Positions 34,037-43,381 of a stretch of DNA of 64,000 nucleotides are shown piece after piece. The notes below the pieces were generated by a model. That model was not told where the DNA came from. It was given only the letters and a program-made list of their open reading frames with translations, and searched no databases. Numbering within the stretch: the stretch's first letter is position 1; each line of letters starts with the position of its first letter. A program made the translations under genes and the position numbers. The DNA comes from Solwaraspora sp. WMMD406 (GTDB taxonomy: Bacteria > Actinomycetota > Actinomycetes > Mycobacteriales > Micromonosporaceae), in assembly GCF_029626025.1 (NCBI RefSeq), contig NZ_JARUBF010000001.1, positions 5,798,001-5,862,000 on the forward strand, read 5' to 3'.

Positions 34037-35565
34037 CCATTCAACCGACCGGGATGACCGCCGAGGAGGTGCGGGCGGTGGCCCGCCACGACGCGCGGGT
34101 GGAGTTGAGCCGGTCCGCTGTCGCGGCGATGGACCGCAGCCGGCGGATCGTCGACGCGATCGAACGCGACGGCCGCCCGGTGTACGGCGTCTCGACCGGG
34201 TTCGGCGCGCTGGCCAGCAGTTTCGTCGCGCCGGATCGGCGGTCGGAGCTGCAGCACGCGCTGATCCGTTCGCACGCGGCGGGGATCGGCGCGCCGATGC
34301 CGACCGAGGTGGTCCGGGCGATGCTGGTGTTGCGGGCCCGGTCGCTGGCGCTGGGCCGCTCCGGGGTACGGCCACAGTTGGCGCAGGCCCTGCTGGATCT
34401 GCTCAACCATCAGGTGACGCCGTGGGTGCCGGAACACGGCTCGTTGGGTGCCTCCGGAGACCTGGCGCCGTTGGCGCACTGCGCGTTGGTGGTGCTGGGC
34501 GAGGGTTGGGTGCGCGATCCGGCGACCGGCGGGCGGGTCGACGCGGCGGCGGCGCTGGACCGGGCCGGGCTGGCCCCGATCGAGCTGGCCGCCAAGGAAG
34601 GCCTGGCGTTGATCAACGGCACCGACGGGATGCTCGGCATGCTGTTGCTGGCGATCGCCGACGCCCGGCATCTGTTCACGATGGCCGACGTCACGGCGGC
34701 GTTGGCGATCGAGGCGATGCTCGGCTCGGACCGGCCGTTCCTTCCCGAGTTGCACGCGATCCGCCCGCATCCCGGCCAGGCGGTCTCGGCCGCGAACATC
34801 CACCGGCTGTTGCAGCGTTCGGCGGTGATGGATTCGCATCGGGACGATCTGCTGCACGCCGTGCAGGACGCCTACTCGATGCGGTGTGCCCCGCAGGTCG
34901 CGGGCGCGGCCCGGGACACCTTGGCGTTCGTCACGACGGTGGCCGGCCGGGAGTTGGGGTCCGTGGTGGACAATCCGGTGGTGCTGTCGGACGGCCGGGT
35001 GGAGTCGACCGGCAACTTCCACGGCGCGCCGTTGGGGTTCGCGGCCGATTTCCTCGCCATCGCCGCCGCCGAGGTCGGGTCGATCAGCGAGCGCCGGGTG
35101 GACCGACTGTTGGACGTCAACCGGTCGCGGGACCTGCCGGCGTTCCTCTCCCCCGATCCGGGGGTCAACTCGGGTCTGATGATCGCCCAGTACACGGCGG
35201 CCGGGATCGTCGCGGAGAACCGCCGGCTGGCCTCACCGGCCTCGGTGGATTCGGTGCCGACCTCCGGGATGCAGGAGGACCATGTGTCGATGGGCTGGGC
35301 CGCCACCCGCAAGTTGCGGACGGTGCTGGACAACCTGACCAGCCTGTTGGCGGTGGAGCTGCTGGCCGCCGTACGCGGGCTGCAGTTGCGGGCTCCGCTG
35401 CGTCCGTCGCCGGCCGGGCAGGCGGCGGTGAAGCTGGTCGGCGGTCTGGCCGGCGAGCCCGGTCCGGACGTGTTTCTCGCCCCGGTGTTGGAAGCCGCCC
35501 GCACCGTGATCGCCGGCCGCGAGTTGCGGACGGCGATCGAGGCCGACCTGGGCCCGTTGCACTGA
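34024..35565 (+). CDS. hutH: Histidine ammonia-lyase
   Basis: Removes ammonia from L-histidine to give urocanate, the entry step. 513 aa, normal length. The Ala-Ser-Gly triad that cyclises to the MIO cofactor is in [14 protein letters not shown] (about 139-152). Further active-site parts are [32 protein letters not shown] and [15 protein letters not shown]. The start overlaps hutI, so it is translated as the last gene of the operon. A 17-bp tandem repeat follows. Confidence 0.97.
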   Translation: MPTVTIQPTGMTAEEVRAVARHDARVELSRSAVAAMDRSRRIVDAIERDGRPVYGVSTGFGALASSFVAPDRRSELQHALIRSHAAGIGAPMPTEVVRAMLVLRARSLALGRSGVRPQLAQALLDLLNHQVTPWVPEHGSLGASGDLAPLAHCALVVLGEGWVRDPATGGRVDAAAALDRAGLAPIELAAKEGLALINGTDGMLGMLLLAIADARHLFTMADVTAALAIEAMLGSDRPFLPELHAIRPHPGQAVSAANIHRLLQRSAVMDSHRDDLLHAVQDAYSMRCAPQVAGAARDTLAFVTTVAGRELGSVVDNPVVLSDGRVESTGNFHGAPLGFAADFLAIAAAEVGSISERRVDRLLDVNRSRDLPAFLSPDPGVNSGLMIAQYTAAGIVAENRRLASPASVDSVPTSGMQEDHVSMGWAATRKLRTVLDNLTSLLAVELLAAVRGLQLRAPLRPSPAGQAAVKLVGGLAGEPGPDVFLAPVLEAARTVIAGRELRTAIEADLGPLH

Positions 35566-35640
35566 TCGCCGGCCGTTCCCGACCGGACGCCGGCCGCGCC
35601 CGGCCGGCCCACGGGGCGCGGCCGTTGGCGTTCCAGCGTC

Positions 35641-35704
35641 AGTTGCCCCGGCCGGTCAGTTGCCCCGGCCTGTCAGATGCCCCGGCCGGTCAGATGCCCC
35701 GGCC
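35641..35704. repeat. 17-bp tandem repeat, about 3.8 copies, at a convergent gene end
   Basis: Unit AGTTGCCCCGGCCGGTC with small changes. It starts 75 bases after hutH and runs over the stop codon of the converging GT2 gene (35690). Because the unit is not a multiple of three, it sits mostly outside coding sequence. Confidence 0.85.
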
Positions 35705-36715
35705 ACGGCGGTGCAGGGTACGGAGCACCGTGTCCGGGCGCACCGCCCGGCTGGCCACGGCAAGGGCGAGATAGGCGCGGGGTTCCCGCGGGTTACGGGC
35801 CAGGGTGTGTCGGGCCCAGCGCAGGGCGCCTCGACGGTGCCCGGCCGCCGCCTGAGCGAAGGCGATCTGGCCGGCTACCCGGGCTTCCCCCGCCGGCTGG
35901 GTGGCGAACTCGGGATAGCGTTCCAGCAGCCACTGCAGGGCGGTGGCGATGGTGTCCCAGCGTTGCGCGAAGTAGGAGCGTTTGTGCCAGCGCACCAGCA
36001 CGTACGGGGTCCTCAGGTTGACCAGTGGCGCGCTTCGGGCGGCCCGGAGCAGGAACTCGTAGTCTTCGGCGTAGCTGCCCGGGATCTCCTCGTCGACCAG
36101 CCCGAAGCCGCCGATCAGGGCGCTGCGTCGGATGAGGAACGTCGACGGATGCAGCTCGGTCATCCGGTCGCGTAGCAGCGCGGCCAGTGGCACCCGGTCG
36201 GCGTCGAGGATCCGGTCGGTGGTGGTGCCGTCGTAGCTGACCCGGATGCCGCAGCTGACGAACTCGCCGGTCGGGTCGGCGGCGAGCGCGGCGACCTGGG
36301 CGCGGAGTTTGCCGGGCAGCCAGCGGTCGTCGTCGTCGCAGAAGGCGACCAGTGTGCCGGTGGCGGCGAGGATGCCGCTGTTGCGTGCTCCGGCGAGACC
36401 GGCGGTACGGGTGTTGCCGATCACCCGTACCGGCCGGTCGGGGTCGTCGCTGGCCAGGGTGAGGTCCGGGGTGGACTGGTCGTGTACGACGACGACCTCG
36501 ACCACGCCGGGATAGTCCTGGTCCCGGATCGCGGCGACGGTGTCGCGTAGCAGTTCCGGACGGTCCCGGGTGGGGACCACGACGCTGACGGTGGCGGCGT
36601 CGGCAGGTACGCCGTGCGCCGCGTCGACCGCCTCGGCCGGTACGCCGTGCGCAGCCTCGGCCGGTACGCCGTGCGCCTCCCCGACTGCCTCGGCCGGCTG
36701 CTCTGCGGCGCTCAA
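35690..36715 (-). CDS. Family 2 glycosyltransferase, exopolysaccharide cluster
   Basis: 341 aa if it starts at TTG 36715, which overlaps the upstream stop as TTGA; longer frames run inside the upstream gene. After a repetitive Ala/Glu/Val N-terminus (three GVPA-type units from DNA repeats at 36605, 36638 and 36662) comes a GT2 domain: VSVVVPTRDRPELLRDT, VVVVHDQS, the DxD-type FCDDDDRWLPGKL and YAEDYEFLLRAA (acidic base motif). A helical TPR-like tail follows. It adds a sugar to the polysaccharide repeat unit; donor unknown. Confidence 0.85.
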   Translation of the reverse strand: MSAAEQPAEAVGEAHGVPAEAAHGVPAEAVDAAHGVPADAATVSVVVPTRDRPELLRDTVAAIRDQDYPGVVEVVVVHDQSTPDLTLASDDPDRPVRVIGNTRTAGLAGARNSGILAATGTLVAFCDDDDRWLPGKLRAQVAALAADPTGEFVSCGIRVSYDGTTTDRILDADRVPLAALLRDRMTELHPSTFLIRRSALIGGFGLVDEEIPGSYAEDYEFLLRAARSAPLVNLRTPYVLVRWHKRSYFAQRWDTIATALQWLLERYPEFATQPAGEARVAGQIAFAQAAAGHRRGALRWARHTLARNPREPRAYLALAVASRAVRPDTVLRTLHRRGRGI

Positions 36716-37338
36716 CGGGAACGCCAAGCGAGGATTCGACGGGAAGCACGCGCGGAGATCAGCTCTTCGACGATCCCACCGACCCGGGCCACCGCTTCCT
36801 GCCGCGCGGCCCGCCCGCCCGTGTCGGACGCGACGGCGAAGCGGGTCGGCTCCCGGAGGCCGGCGTCGAGCGCGGCGGCCAGTTCGGCCTGGGTTTGGCA
36901 GAGCCGGATCAGTCCCGCGTCGGACAGTCGACGGGCGAACAGCAGTTGGTGGTCGTCGACGTGCTCGCCGTGGGCCGGGTCGCGGGGGACGACGATCGGC
37001 AGATGCCGGTGCCGGCGGGCCTCCAGGATGGTGGCCGGTCCGCCGTGGCACACCACCAGGCTGGCTCCGGCCATGGCCCGTTGCAGGGCGTCGTGGTCGA
37101 GGAACGCGGTGGCTTCCTCGAACCTCGGCGCTCGGCTGTGCCCGTACTGCACATGCACGGCGGCCCGGCCGGCCGCTGCGGCCTGCCACTGCTCCAACCA
37201 GTCGATCAGCCGATCGAAACGATGCCGATCGGTGCCGACGGCGACGAGCACGGTGGGCCGGTCGGCCGGGGTACGTTGCCGGGGTATCCGCACCGGGACG
37301 TTTTGCAACCTGGCGCCGGACAGCGCGGATTCCGTCAC
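36712..37338 (-). CDS. Alg13-like glycosyltransferase subunit (catalytic half)
   Basis: A 208-aa protein matching the C-terminal half of a GT28/GT1-type enzyme: TVLVAVGTDRHRFDRLIDW near residue 30, FLDHDALQRAMAGASLVVCHGGPATILEA and PIVVPRDPAHGEHVDDHQ, the nucleotide-sugar binding site. Together with the Alg14-like product of the next gene upstream it forms a split glycosyltransferase, as in bacterial CpsF/CpsG and PssD/PssE. GTG start with GGAGG upstream. It follows the Alg14-like gene after 73 bases. Confidence 0.85.
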   Translation of the reverse strand: MTESALSGARLQNVPVRIPRQRTPADRPTVLVAVGTDRHRFDRLIDWLEQWQAAAAGRAAVHVQYGHSRAPRFEEATAFLDHDALQRAMAGASLVVCHGGPATILEARRHRHLPIVVPRDPAHGEHVDDHQLLFARRLSDAGLIRLCQTQAELAAALDAGLREPTRFAVASDTGGRAARQEAVARVGGIVEELISARASRRILAWRSR

Positions 37339-37411
37339 GGAATACTCCTCCGTCTGGTGAATCAGTCGCCTATGACAGCTGTGTTACATTGCCGTGCGCA
37401 AATGAATTTTC

Positions 37412-37906
37412 CTACAACAGATGTCCCACGACTGTCGCCTCCGGGTACTGCCGGCGCTGCTCCTCCCACTGCACGAGCATGGCCGAGAGAAACGGCCGGC
37501 ACAGCCGGGCAGTGAGCGTAGGGGTATCAATCCGGTCATACACCTCGATGTAGACCGTCGGTATGCCGCGCAACCAGGAGACCACCACGAACGGCAACGC
37601 GACCCCGGCCCCGGTGGTGACCACCGCCGACACCTTGCGCCGTGCGAGAATCCGTACGGCGAGGATCGCGTTGCGGAGGAGATTCCGGACGTTTCTCGTG
37701 GTGGGGTGATACGCCCACACCACGTCCTCGTCACGCAGCGACGAGACGGCGTCAGGCGTGTCGAAGGTGACCCAGCACCGCCGCCGGGTCGCGTACCACC
37801 CCTCGAGGGCGAGCAACTGCGCGAGGTGACCACCGCTGGATCCGACCAGCAGAACCGTCGCGGCGTCGTCGACGCCGTCCACAACGTCATCCACGTTGTT
37901 GGCCAC
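37412..37906 (-). CDS. Alg14-like glycosyltransferase subunit (membrane-anchoring half)
   Basis: A 164-aa protein with TVLLVGSSGGHLAQLLAL at the start (the Alg14 GGH motif), ARRKVSAVVTTGAGVALPFVVVSWLRG and YIEVYDRIDTPTLTARL. In two-part transferases this half binds the acceptor and brings the Alg13-like half to the membrane. GTG start with GGGGG about eight bases before it. First gene of the left transcription unit of the polysaccharide cluster. Confidence 0.87.
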   Translation of the reverse strand: MANNVDDVVDGVDDAATVLLVGSSGGHLAQLLALEGWYATRRRCWVTFDTPDAVSSLRDEDVVWAYHPTTRNVRNLLRNAILAVRILARRKVSAVVTTGAGVALPFVVVSWLRGIPTVYIEVYDRIDTPTLTARLCRPFLSAMLVQWEEQRRQYPEATVVGHLL

Positions 37907-38267
37907 AGACGCCCCCAGAGTTCACTAGCCGGCCAACTTTCGTTAGGACAACCAAGATATAAGACGGCGAGCCAAAAATAAATTGGCGGCCGCCGCTTGG
38001 CAGAAACCCGTCAGTTGATCGACACCGCCACCACCGACCCACCTGCGGCGACCAGCGCGATCACCAGTCAGGGCGGGCCGGAGGCGGCAATGCGGCGGCT
38101 TTGACGCTACGCATCCACGAACATGAAGGATTCTCTATCGAATCAATAGGATTCATAGGATCCATTACCCCGGAACCACCAGTCGCCATCAGGCAGGATC
38201 CGCTACCGGCGACGCCAGATCGGACCAGCAGCAACCCGCTCTCAACTCGTAGGACGGGGCATGTCGA
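37907..38267. other. AT-richer gap inside the polysaccharide cluster, no gene
   Basis: A 361-base stretch with no supportable ORF. It includes TATATC on the minus strand near 37956 as a possible -10 for the Alg14-like gene, a CCAA/TTGG mini inverted repeat near 37975, and a 9-base direct repeat ATAGGATYC at 38146-38163. It probably separates two transcription units. Confidence 0.5.
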
Positions 38268-39611
38268 TCAGCGATCGACGCTGCGTTGCGAAATGGCATC
38301 GAGCAGCGCCGGATGCAGGACGTGGTTCCAGCCGGCCCCACCCATGGCCAGCCGCCAGGTCCGTAGCCACATCTCAATCAGATAACTCTGCGCGACCAGC
38401 TCACGGCAGGGCGCGTCGAGGCCGAGCCGCGACCCGTACCTCAGCAGCTGGTCGTCCACGGCCGCGACCGCCGTCGGTACCGGCGCGCCGCGCAGGATCA
38501 GCGCCCGCTGGAAGGCGTCGTGGGCGAGGTCGAACCCGACCGGCACGTCCGGACCACTGTGCTCCCAGTCCCAGGCGACCAACCGATCGGCGTGCCGGCC
38601 CAGATTCCACGGCACCCAGTCACCGTGCCAGACACCGTACTCGGCCAGGACCGGACCGTACCGTCGCGCCAGATGGTCGACGGCCGCCACCAGCCGCCGA
38701 CCCGCCGCCGGGTCACCAGCCGGTCCCGACTCCGCCGCCGCCGACTCTGCCAGCGACCGCAGCCGGTCGAGAAACGGCGAACCGGTCAACGCCCGCCGCT
38801 CGCCCGGGGCACCGGACCGACGGGCGACCGCCAACAGCGCGGCGCAGTCCGGCGCCGCGGTGGGGCTCAGGCCCCGGATCTTCGGTGGCAACGGCTCCAC
38901 CACGGTGACCGCCTGCCCCGCCCAGTCCCCCGCCACCAGCACCCGGGGAACCAACGGGTGATCGCCACCCGGTGCCGGCACGGTCGACAGCACCGCCGCC
39001 TCGGCGCGCACCAGCCGCCGGGTCGCGTCGTTCCAGCCGATCTTGGCGTAGCCACGCGGCCGGCCGGCGGCGTCGAACAACTGGACCGTCGGTTTGTGAT
39101 TCGGGTCCGGCGGCCGGACCCCGATCGCCGCGTACCACCGCTGCCCGCCGAGCCGGTCGGCGAGATGGTCCACCAGCATCAGCTCGGCCACGTCCACCCC
39201 ACGCGCCGGCGCCGACACGGTCAGCACCGACGGTCGGGTCAGCCGCAACGCCCCGGTACGCGCCATCGCGCCCAGCACCGCACGGGGCAGCCGGACCCGG
39301 GCCGGCCGCAGCGCGTTGTAGGCCCAGACCGAGGCCGCGGTCATCCGACGTGGACCCACCGGCAGCAGGAACCGGGCGCGCCGTACCGACGGAACCACCA
39401 CGTAGCGGGCCAGCGTCCGAGACGTCGTCGACCCGTCGGCGACCGACGGTTCGGCCGCCACCGACCGCGCGCCGTCGGCCAGCCGTACGCCATCGGCCAG
39501 CCGTACGCCATCGGCCGGGGCGACCGTCAGGCGCAGCCGCTCATCCGGAAATACCGCCCGGGTCACCCAGCCCAGGCCGTCGTCGCCCGACCGGGGATCG
39601 AATCCGCTCAC
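38268..39611 (-). CDS. APH-fold kinase-like protein in polysaccharide cluster
   Basis: 447 aa. The C-terminal half has kinase-like motifs YGVWHGDWVPWNLGRHADRLVAWDWEHSG, that is the catalytic HGD..N and the metal-binding WD. The N-terminal 150 residues are of unknown fold and hold DGVRLA repeats (18-bp DNA repeat at 39475-39516). It is coupled by four bases to the sulfotransferase gene upstream. It may phosphorylate a sugar or glycan, or be a pseudokinase; I cannot decide. Confidence 0.7.
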   Translation of the reverse strand: MSGFDPRSGDDGLGWVTRAVFPDERLRLTVAPADGVRLADGVRLADGARSVAAEPSVADGSTTSRTLARYVVVPSVRRARFLLPVGPRRMTAASVWAYNALRPARVRLPRAVLGAMARTGALRLTRPSVLTVSAPARGVDVAELMLVDHLADRLGGQRWYAAIGVRPPDPNHKPTVQLFDAAGRPRGYAKIGWNDATRRLVRAEAAVLSTVPAPGGDHPLVPRVLVAGDWAGQAVTVVEPLPPKIRGLSPTAAPDCAALLAVARRSGAPGERRALTGSPFLDRLRSLAESAAAESGPAGDPAAGRRLVAAVDHLARRYGPVLAEYGVWHGDWVPWNLGRHADRLVAWDWEHSGPDVPVGFDLAHDAFQRALILRGAPVPTAVAAVDDQLLRYGSRLGLDAPCRELVAQSYLIEMWLRTWRLAMGGAGWNHVLHPALLDAISQRSVDR

Positions 39612-40510
39612 GACGTCAACCCGGCCCAGTCCAGCCGCAGTCCGAGCTGGTCGCGCAACGCCTCGCTGTGCGGCCGGAAGTAGTCGGTCAGCTCGGCCCG
39701 CAGGTCGCCGTCCATCGGCGCCGAACGGCGGTCGTTGTAGACCGAGAACGACGGCAGGTCGTACTCGGGCAGGTCGAGGAAGCCGAGCGTACGACGGTAG
39801 GCCGACCGGGTGTCCCGGTAGAACTCCTCACTGGTCAGGAAGAGGAATTGGGACCGGTCGAAGCGCTCCAACCAGGGCCGCAGATGGTCCACGTAGCGTC
39901 CCCGGGCCCGGTAGGTGTACCAGTCGTACGGCTCGCTGAAGAAGTCCGGGTCGGCGATCAGCCGGTCCCGCTCCCCCGCTGTCCGTTCCTCCTCCCGGGC
40001 CAGCGCCTCCGGGAAGCTCAACGGCTCCTTGCCCTCGGTACGCCGCTCCTTCCAGTGCGAGTACGCCCGTTCGACCGGGTCGCGCAACAGCACGATCAGC
40101 CGTACCGACGGCATCAGGTCGTGCACCCGCCCCGGAGCCAGCGGGTGGAACATGTAGAGCGGTGCCGCCTCACCGGCGCGGACCGGGCCACCATGACGGA
40201 CGGCGAGCGCGTCCCGCTGCCGCTGGGTCGGAAAGTGCGACCTATACCACGCCTCACCCCGAGACCAGTGCTCCTCGAAGTAGTGCGTCGCCTTGGTGTT
40301 CCAGGCGGGAAACAGCCGGGGCACCAGCGGATGCTGAACGAGGTAGTTCCACAGTGACGTGGTACCGCCGCGCTTGGTGCCGATGATCAGGAAGTCCGGC
40401 AACGGTCGCTGGTCGCTGGTGCGTACCCCGTAGTGCACCAGCGACTGCCGTACCCGGTCGGTGACCCGCACTGGAACGACCTGCTTGAGCCGGTCTCGGA
40501 TGGACGGCAT
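39608..40510 (-). CDS. PAPS-dependent sulfotransferase
   Basis: A 300-aa protein that should move sulfate from PAPS to a hydroxyl, here probably of a sugar. The 5'-phosphosulfate loop is GTKRGGTTSLW (about 44-54) and the 3'-phosphate site is RLIVLLRDPVERAYSHW (about 145-160). ATG 40510 is preferred: it has GGGTGAGGA upstream and avoids overlap with the flippase gene. Located between wzx and the kinase-like gene in a tight operon, so the polymer is probably sulfated. Confidence 0.87.
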   Translation of the reverse strand: MPSIRDRLKQVVPVRVTDRVRQSLVHYGVRTSDQRPLPDFLIIGTKRGGTTSLWNYLVQHPLVPRLFPAWNTKATHYFEEHWSRGEAWYRSHFPTQRQRDALAVRHGGPVRAGEAAPLYMFHPLAPGRVHDLMPSVRLIVLLRDPVERAYSHWKERRTEGKEPLSFPEALAREEERTAGERDRLIADPDFFSEPYDWYTYRARGRYVDHLRPWLERFDRSQFLFLTSEEFYRDTRSAYRRTLGFLDLPEYDLPSFSVYNDRRSAPMDGDLRAELTDYFRPHSEALRDQLGLRLDWAGLTS

Positions 40511-40517
40511 ACGGTCC

Positions 40518-42035
40518 TCACCCGCCTTTCTGTCTGATGCCACGGATCGCGCTGGCACCGCGCCACAACCGGCGCCGCGTCCCCGGCAGCGCCACTGTCC
40601 CGGCCGCGACGACAGCCAGCGTCGCCAACGCGTACCCCAACCCGGTCACGTCTCGTCCGGCGACGGCCACCGCCAGAGCGGCCGCCGCACCGACCACGGT
40701 CGACACCGCCGTCGCGGCGATCAGCATCGACCGGTCGACCAGGGGACGGCCGATCACGATCCGGGCGGCGGTCCACGCGATCAGGTTCTCCACCACGATC
40801 CCGGTCCCCCAGGCGACCGCCGCCCCGGACACCCCGTACTGCGGAATCCACCACAGGCCCAGCGACACGGTGACCACCAGGTTCGCCGCCGCTGCCAGCA
40901 GGTGCAGGCCGCTGCGGCCGCTCATCAGCAGCAACGTCTGCACGTTACCGACCGCGACGTTGACCAACATGGCCAGTGACAGCCACGTCATCGCCGCCGC
41001 CCCGGCGGTGAACTCCGGTCCGAACACGCTCAGGAAGCCCGGTGCGAACACCGCCAGCAGCAGATACACCGGCCAGGACAGCACCAGAGCCCAGGTGGTC
41101 AGCTGCCGGTGCACCGCCGCCGCCGCCGTCCGCCGGTCCTCGCCGAGCAGCCGGGACAGCTGGGGAGCGACCGCCACTCGCAGCCCCTGCAGCGCCAGCT
41201 GCCCGGCCAGGACGTAGCGGCCCACCGCGCCGAACAGGCCGGCGGCGGCCGGACCGGCCAGGATCGCGGCGAGCAGCACCCCGACCCACATGCCGCCGGC
41301 GTCGATCGCCGCCGACCCGGCACGCGGCAACGCGAACCGCCAGAAGGTCCGCCAGTCGCCGCGACCGGGACGCACGGCGGCCCCGGCGCCGACGCCCAAC
41401 GGCCTGACGACCAGCGCGGCACAGACCAGCACGGCGATCACCGCCGGCAGCAGCCAGCCGGACATCCCGAGCAGCACCGCGCCACTGGTGAACGCGGCGA
41501 GACCGACCAACAGCGGCCGACCGATCGGCAACAGGAAGAACTGCACCGAGACGTACGCACCGATCGGGCGTACCGCCCGCACCGTCGCCAGCAGCAGGCC
41601 GACGGCGACCAGCACCGGCAGGCCGACCGCGCAGAGCTGCACCAGTCGCCGGCCACCGGCGGTCGCCGGATCGAACAGCACCGCCGCCAGCTGCGGCGCG
41701 GCGAGCAGACCGGCCACCGCAGCGACGCCGGCGAGCACCAGTGGCGGGATCAGCGCCACCGGCACCATCCGGGCGGCGTCACCGTCCGGGCCGGTCCGCC
41801 GTCGCGGCAACGACCAGAGCAGGCCGGTCTCGGCGCCCAGGGTGCAGACGGCGCAGGCGACGGTGAGCAGTCCGACTGCGGTGAAGAACGCGCCGGCTCC
41901 GGCCGGACCGTAGCCCCGGGTGACGACCACCGCGAGAACGAAGCCGAACAGACCGCTGGCCGCCGCGCCGACCAGTCCGATCGCCGCGCTGCGGGCGCTA
42001 CGGCGGGTCTCGCCCCGGTCGACGGTGGCGGTCAC
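40518..42035 (-). CDS. Wzx-type polysaccharide flippase
   Basis: A 505-aa protein with 12-14 hydrophobic helices, of the MATE-like/MOP polysaccharide-transport family. The N-terminus SARSAAIGLVGAAASGLFGFVLAVVVTRGYGPAGAGAFFTAV is characteristic. It should flip lipid-linked repeat units across the membrane. It overlaps the wzy stop by four bases and lies seven bases before the sulfotransferase gene. Confidence 0.88.
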   Translation of the reverse strand: MTATVDRGETRRSARSAAIGLVGAAASGLFGFVLAVVVTRGYGPAGAGAFFTAVGLLTVACAVCTLGAETGLLWSLPRRRTGPDGDAARMVPVALIPPLVLAGVAAVAGLLAAPQLAAVLFDPATAGGRRLVQLCAVGLPVLVAVGLLLATVRAVRPIGAYVSVQFFLLPIGRPLLVGLAAFTSGAVLLGMSGWLLPAVIAVLVCAALVVRPLGVGAGAAVRPGRGDWRTFWRFALPRAGSAAIDAGGMWVGVLLAAILAGPAAAGLFGAVGRYVLAGQLALQGLRVAVAPQLSRLLGEDRRTAAAAVHRQLTTWALVLSWPVYLLLAVFAPGFLSVFGPEFTAGAAAMTWLSLAMLVNVAVGNVQTLLLMSGRSGLHLLAAAANLVVTVSLGLWWIPQYGVSGAAVAWGTGIVVENLIAWTAARIVIGRPLVDRSMLIAATAVSTVVGAAAALAVAVAGRDVTGLGYALATLAVVAAGTVALPGTRRRLWRGASAIRGIRQKGG

Positions 42036-43381
42036 CGCAACCCCCCGCGAGATGCCACGCCGTGCCCGACCGGCACGGCCCCGGCCGGGTCAGGTCGGCC
42101 CGGGTCAGGTCGGCCCGGGTCAGGTCGGACCGGTCGCGACGGCTGTCGCCGAGTGGTCAACGCCAGCGCGACTCCGACGACGTAGAACGCGGCGGTCAGG
42201 TTCTGGTTGACCAGGCCGTAGAACGGCAGCTGGACCAGGGCGATCAGCGGTACGACGGACAGCCACTGGCCAGCCGCCGAGGTGGCTCGCCAACAGGTCG
42301 CCAGCACCACCAGGAACCAGCCGATGAAACAGACGAGCGCGGGTATCCCGTGGCTGAACAGAACCGTCCACAGCTGACCCTGGGTGCCGATCGGCGCGTC
42401 CGCCGAGACCGTGTCGACCTGAAGCGGAGTGCCGAAGCCGACCAGCGGCGAGCTGCGCACCCAGCGCAGCACCTCCAGGTAGAGCGACATCCGGTCGGTG
42501 TTGGTGTTGCTCGCGCTGACCCGACGCTCGATCAGCGCGCCGATCGGGATCACCAGGGCGGCGAGCCCGCCGACGGCGAGCACTCCGAGCATGGAGGCGA
42601 GCACCTTGATGTTGCCCCGGACCACGGCGCGCATCCCGAGCACGGCCAGCCCGACACCAAGGCTCAGGAACATCCCCCGGTTGAGGGTCAGGAACGCGGG
42701 TGGCAGCGACAACGGCAGGGCGACCAGCAGGACCGTACGGAGCACGCCACTGGCGCCGAGCAGCAGGCAGGCGACCACCGCCGGCACGAGGATCGCGTAC
42801 GTGCTGCCGAAGGTGTTGGTGTAGGCGTACGGTGCAGCGGGCCGGAAGATCGGGTTGAGCGATCGGGCGCTGTACTCGGTGGCTTCGGCGTGCACCATGT
42901 CCCGGATGAACGGGTTGCCGGTCAGCCCACCCGGCAGAATCAGCTCCATCGGTGTGGTCATCGAGAAGCGCGGCATCAGCACGCCGAGCCAGCCGAGTAC
43001 GACCAGCGCGACGAAGAACGCCGCCAGCGGCGCCAGCACCAGGCTCGGCGACTCCCGCTCCCGGGCCACGGTGAAGACGTAGCAACAGACGACGAACGCG
43101 GTGAGGTAGAAGACCAGCCGAAGACCGAAGGTCAGCAGCGACGAAAACCCGGCCAGCTGAGTCGCGCTCACCACGACGAGTGCCAGGAAGGCCAGCCAGA
43201 CGCCACTGCCGGCGGGCATGACGATCTGCCCTCTGGTGAGCATGAACATCAGCAGCAGGGCACCGAGCAGCGGCCATCCGAAGTAGAACACCCCGGCGAT
43301 CCACCAGACCGGAACGAGGCCGAACATCAACCACAGCGGCCAGATCGGCAGTCTCGGCGGATGCCGGACGGGTTCAGCCAC
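42032..43381 (-). CDS. Wzy-type O-antigen/exopolysaccharide polymerase
   Basis: About 449 aa with 11-12 hydrophobic helices. A large extracytoplasmic loop (about 170-215, FSMTTPMELILPGGLTGNPF onward) and the late segment TDRMSLYLEVLRWVRSSPLVGFG are typical of Wzy_C/O-antigen ligase proteins. The start is probably GTG 43381, overlapping the upstream stop by eight bases; an ATG at 43420 lies inside the upstream gene. The C-terminal tail has RPDPG repeats from a 15-bp DNA repeat (42087-42131). Confidence 0.85.
   Translation of the reverse strand: MAEPVRHPPRLPIWPLWLMFGLVPVWWIAGVFYFGWPLLGALLLMFMLTRGQIVMPAGSGVWLAFLALVVVSATQLAGFSSLLTFGLRLVFYLTAFVVCCYVFTVARERESPSLVLAPLAAFFVALVVLGWLGVLMPRFSMTTPMELILPGGLTGNPFIRDMVHAEATEYSARSLNPIFRPAAPYAYTNTFGSTYAILVPAVVACLLLGASGVLRTVLLVALPLSLPPAFLTLNRGMFLSLGVGLAVLGMRAVVRGNIKVLASMLGVLAVGGLAALVIPIGALIERRVSASNTNTDRMSLYLEVLRWVRSSPLVGFGTPLQVDTVSADAPIGTQGQLWTVLFSHGIPALVCFIGWFLVVLATCWRATSAAGQWLSVVPLIALVQLPFYGLVNQNLTAAFYVVGVALALTTRRQPSRPVRPDPGRPDPGRPDPAGAVPVGHGVASRGGLR
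42087..42131. repeat. 15-bp tandem repeat, 3 copies, at the wzy 3' end
   Basis: Unit GGGTCAGGTCGGCCC, in frame with wzy, encoding the RPDPG repeats. Confidence 0.85.

Noticed and set aside
36716-37189. Longer start of the GT2 gene (499 codons)
   Set aside because: The first 158 codons run in another frame through the Alg13-like gene and translate to Arg/Pro-rich nonsense.
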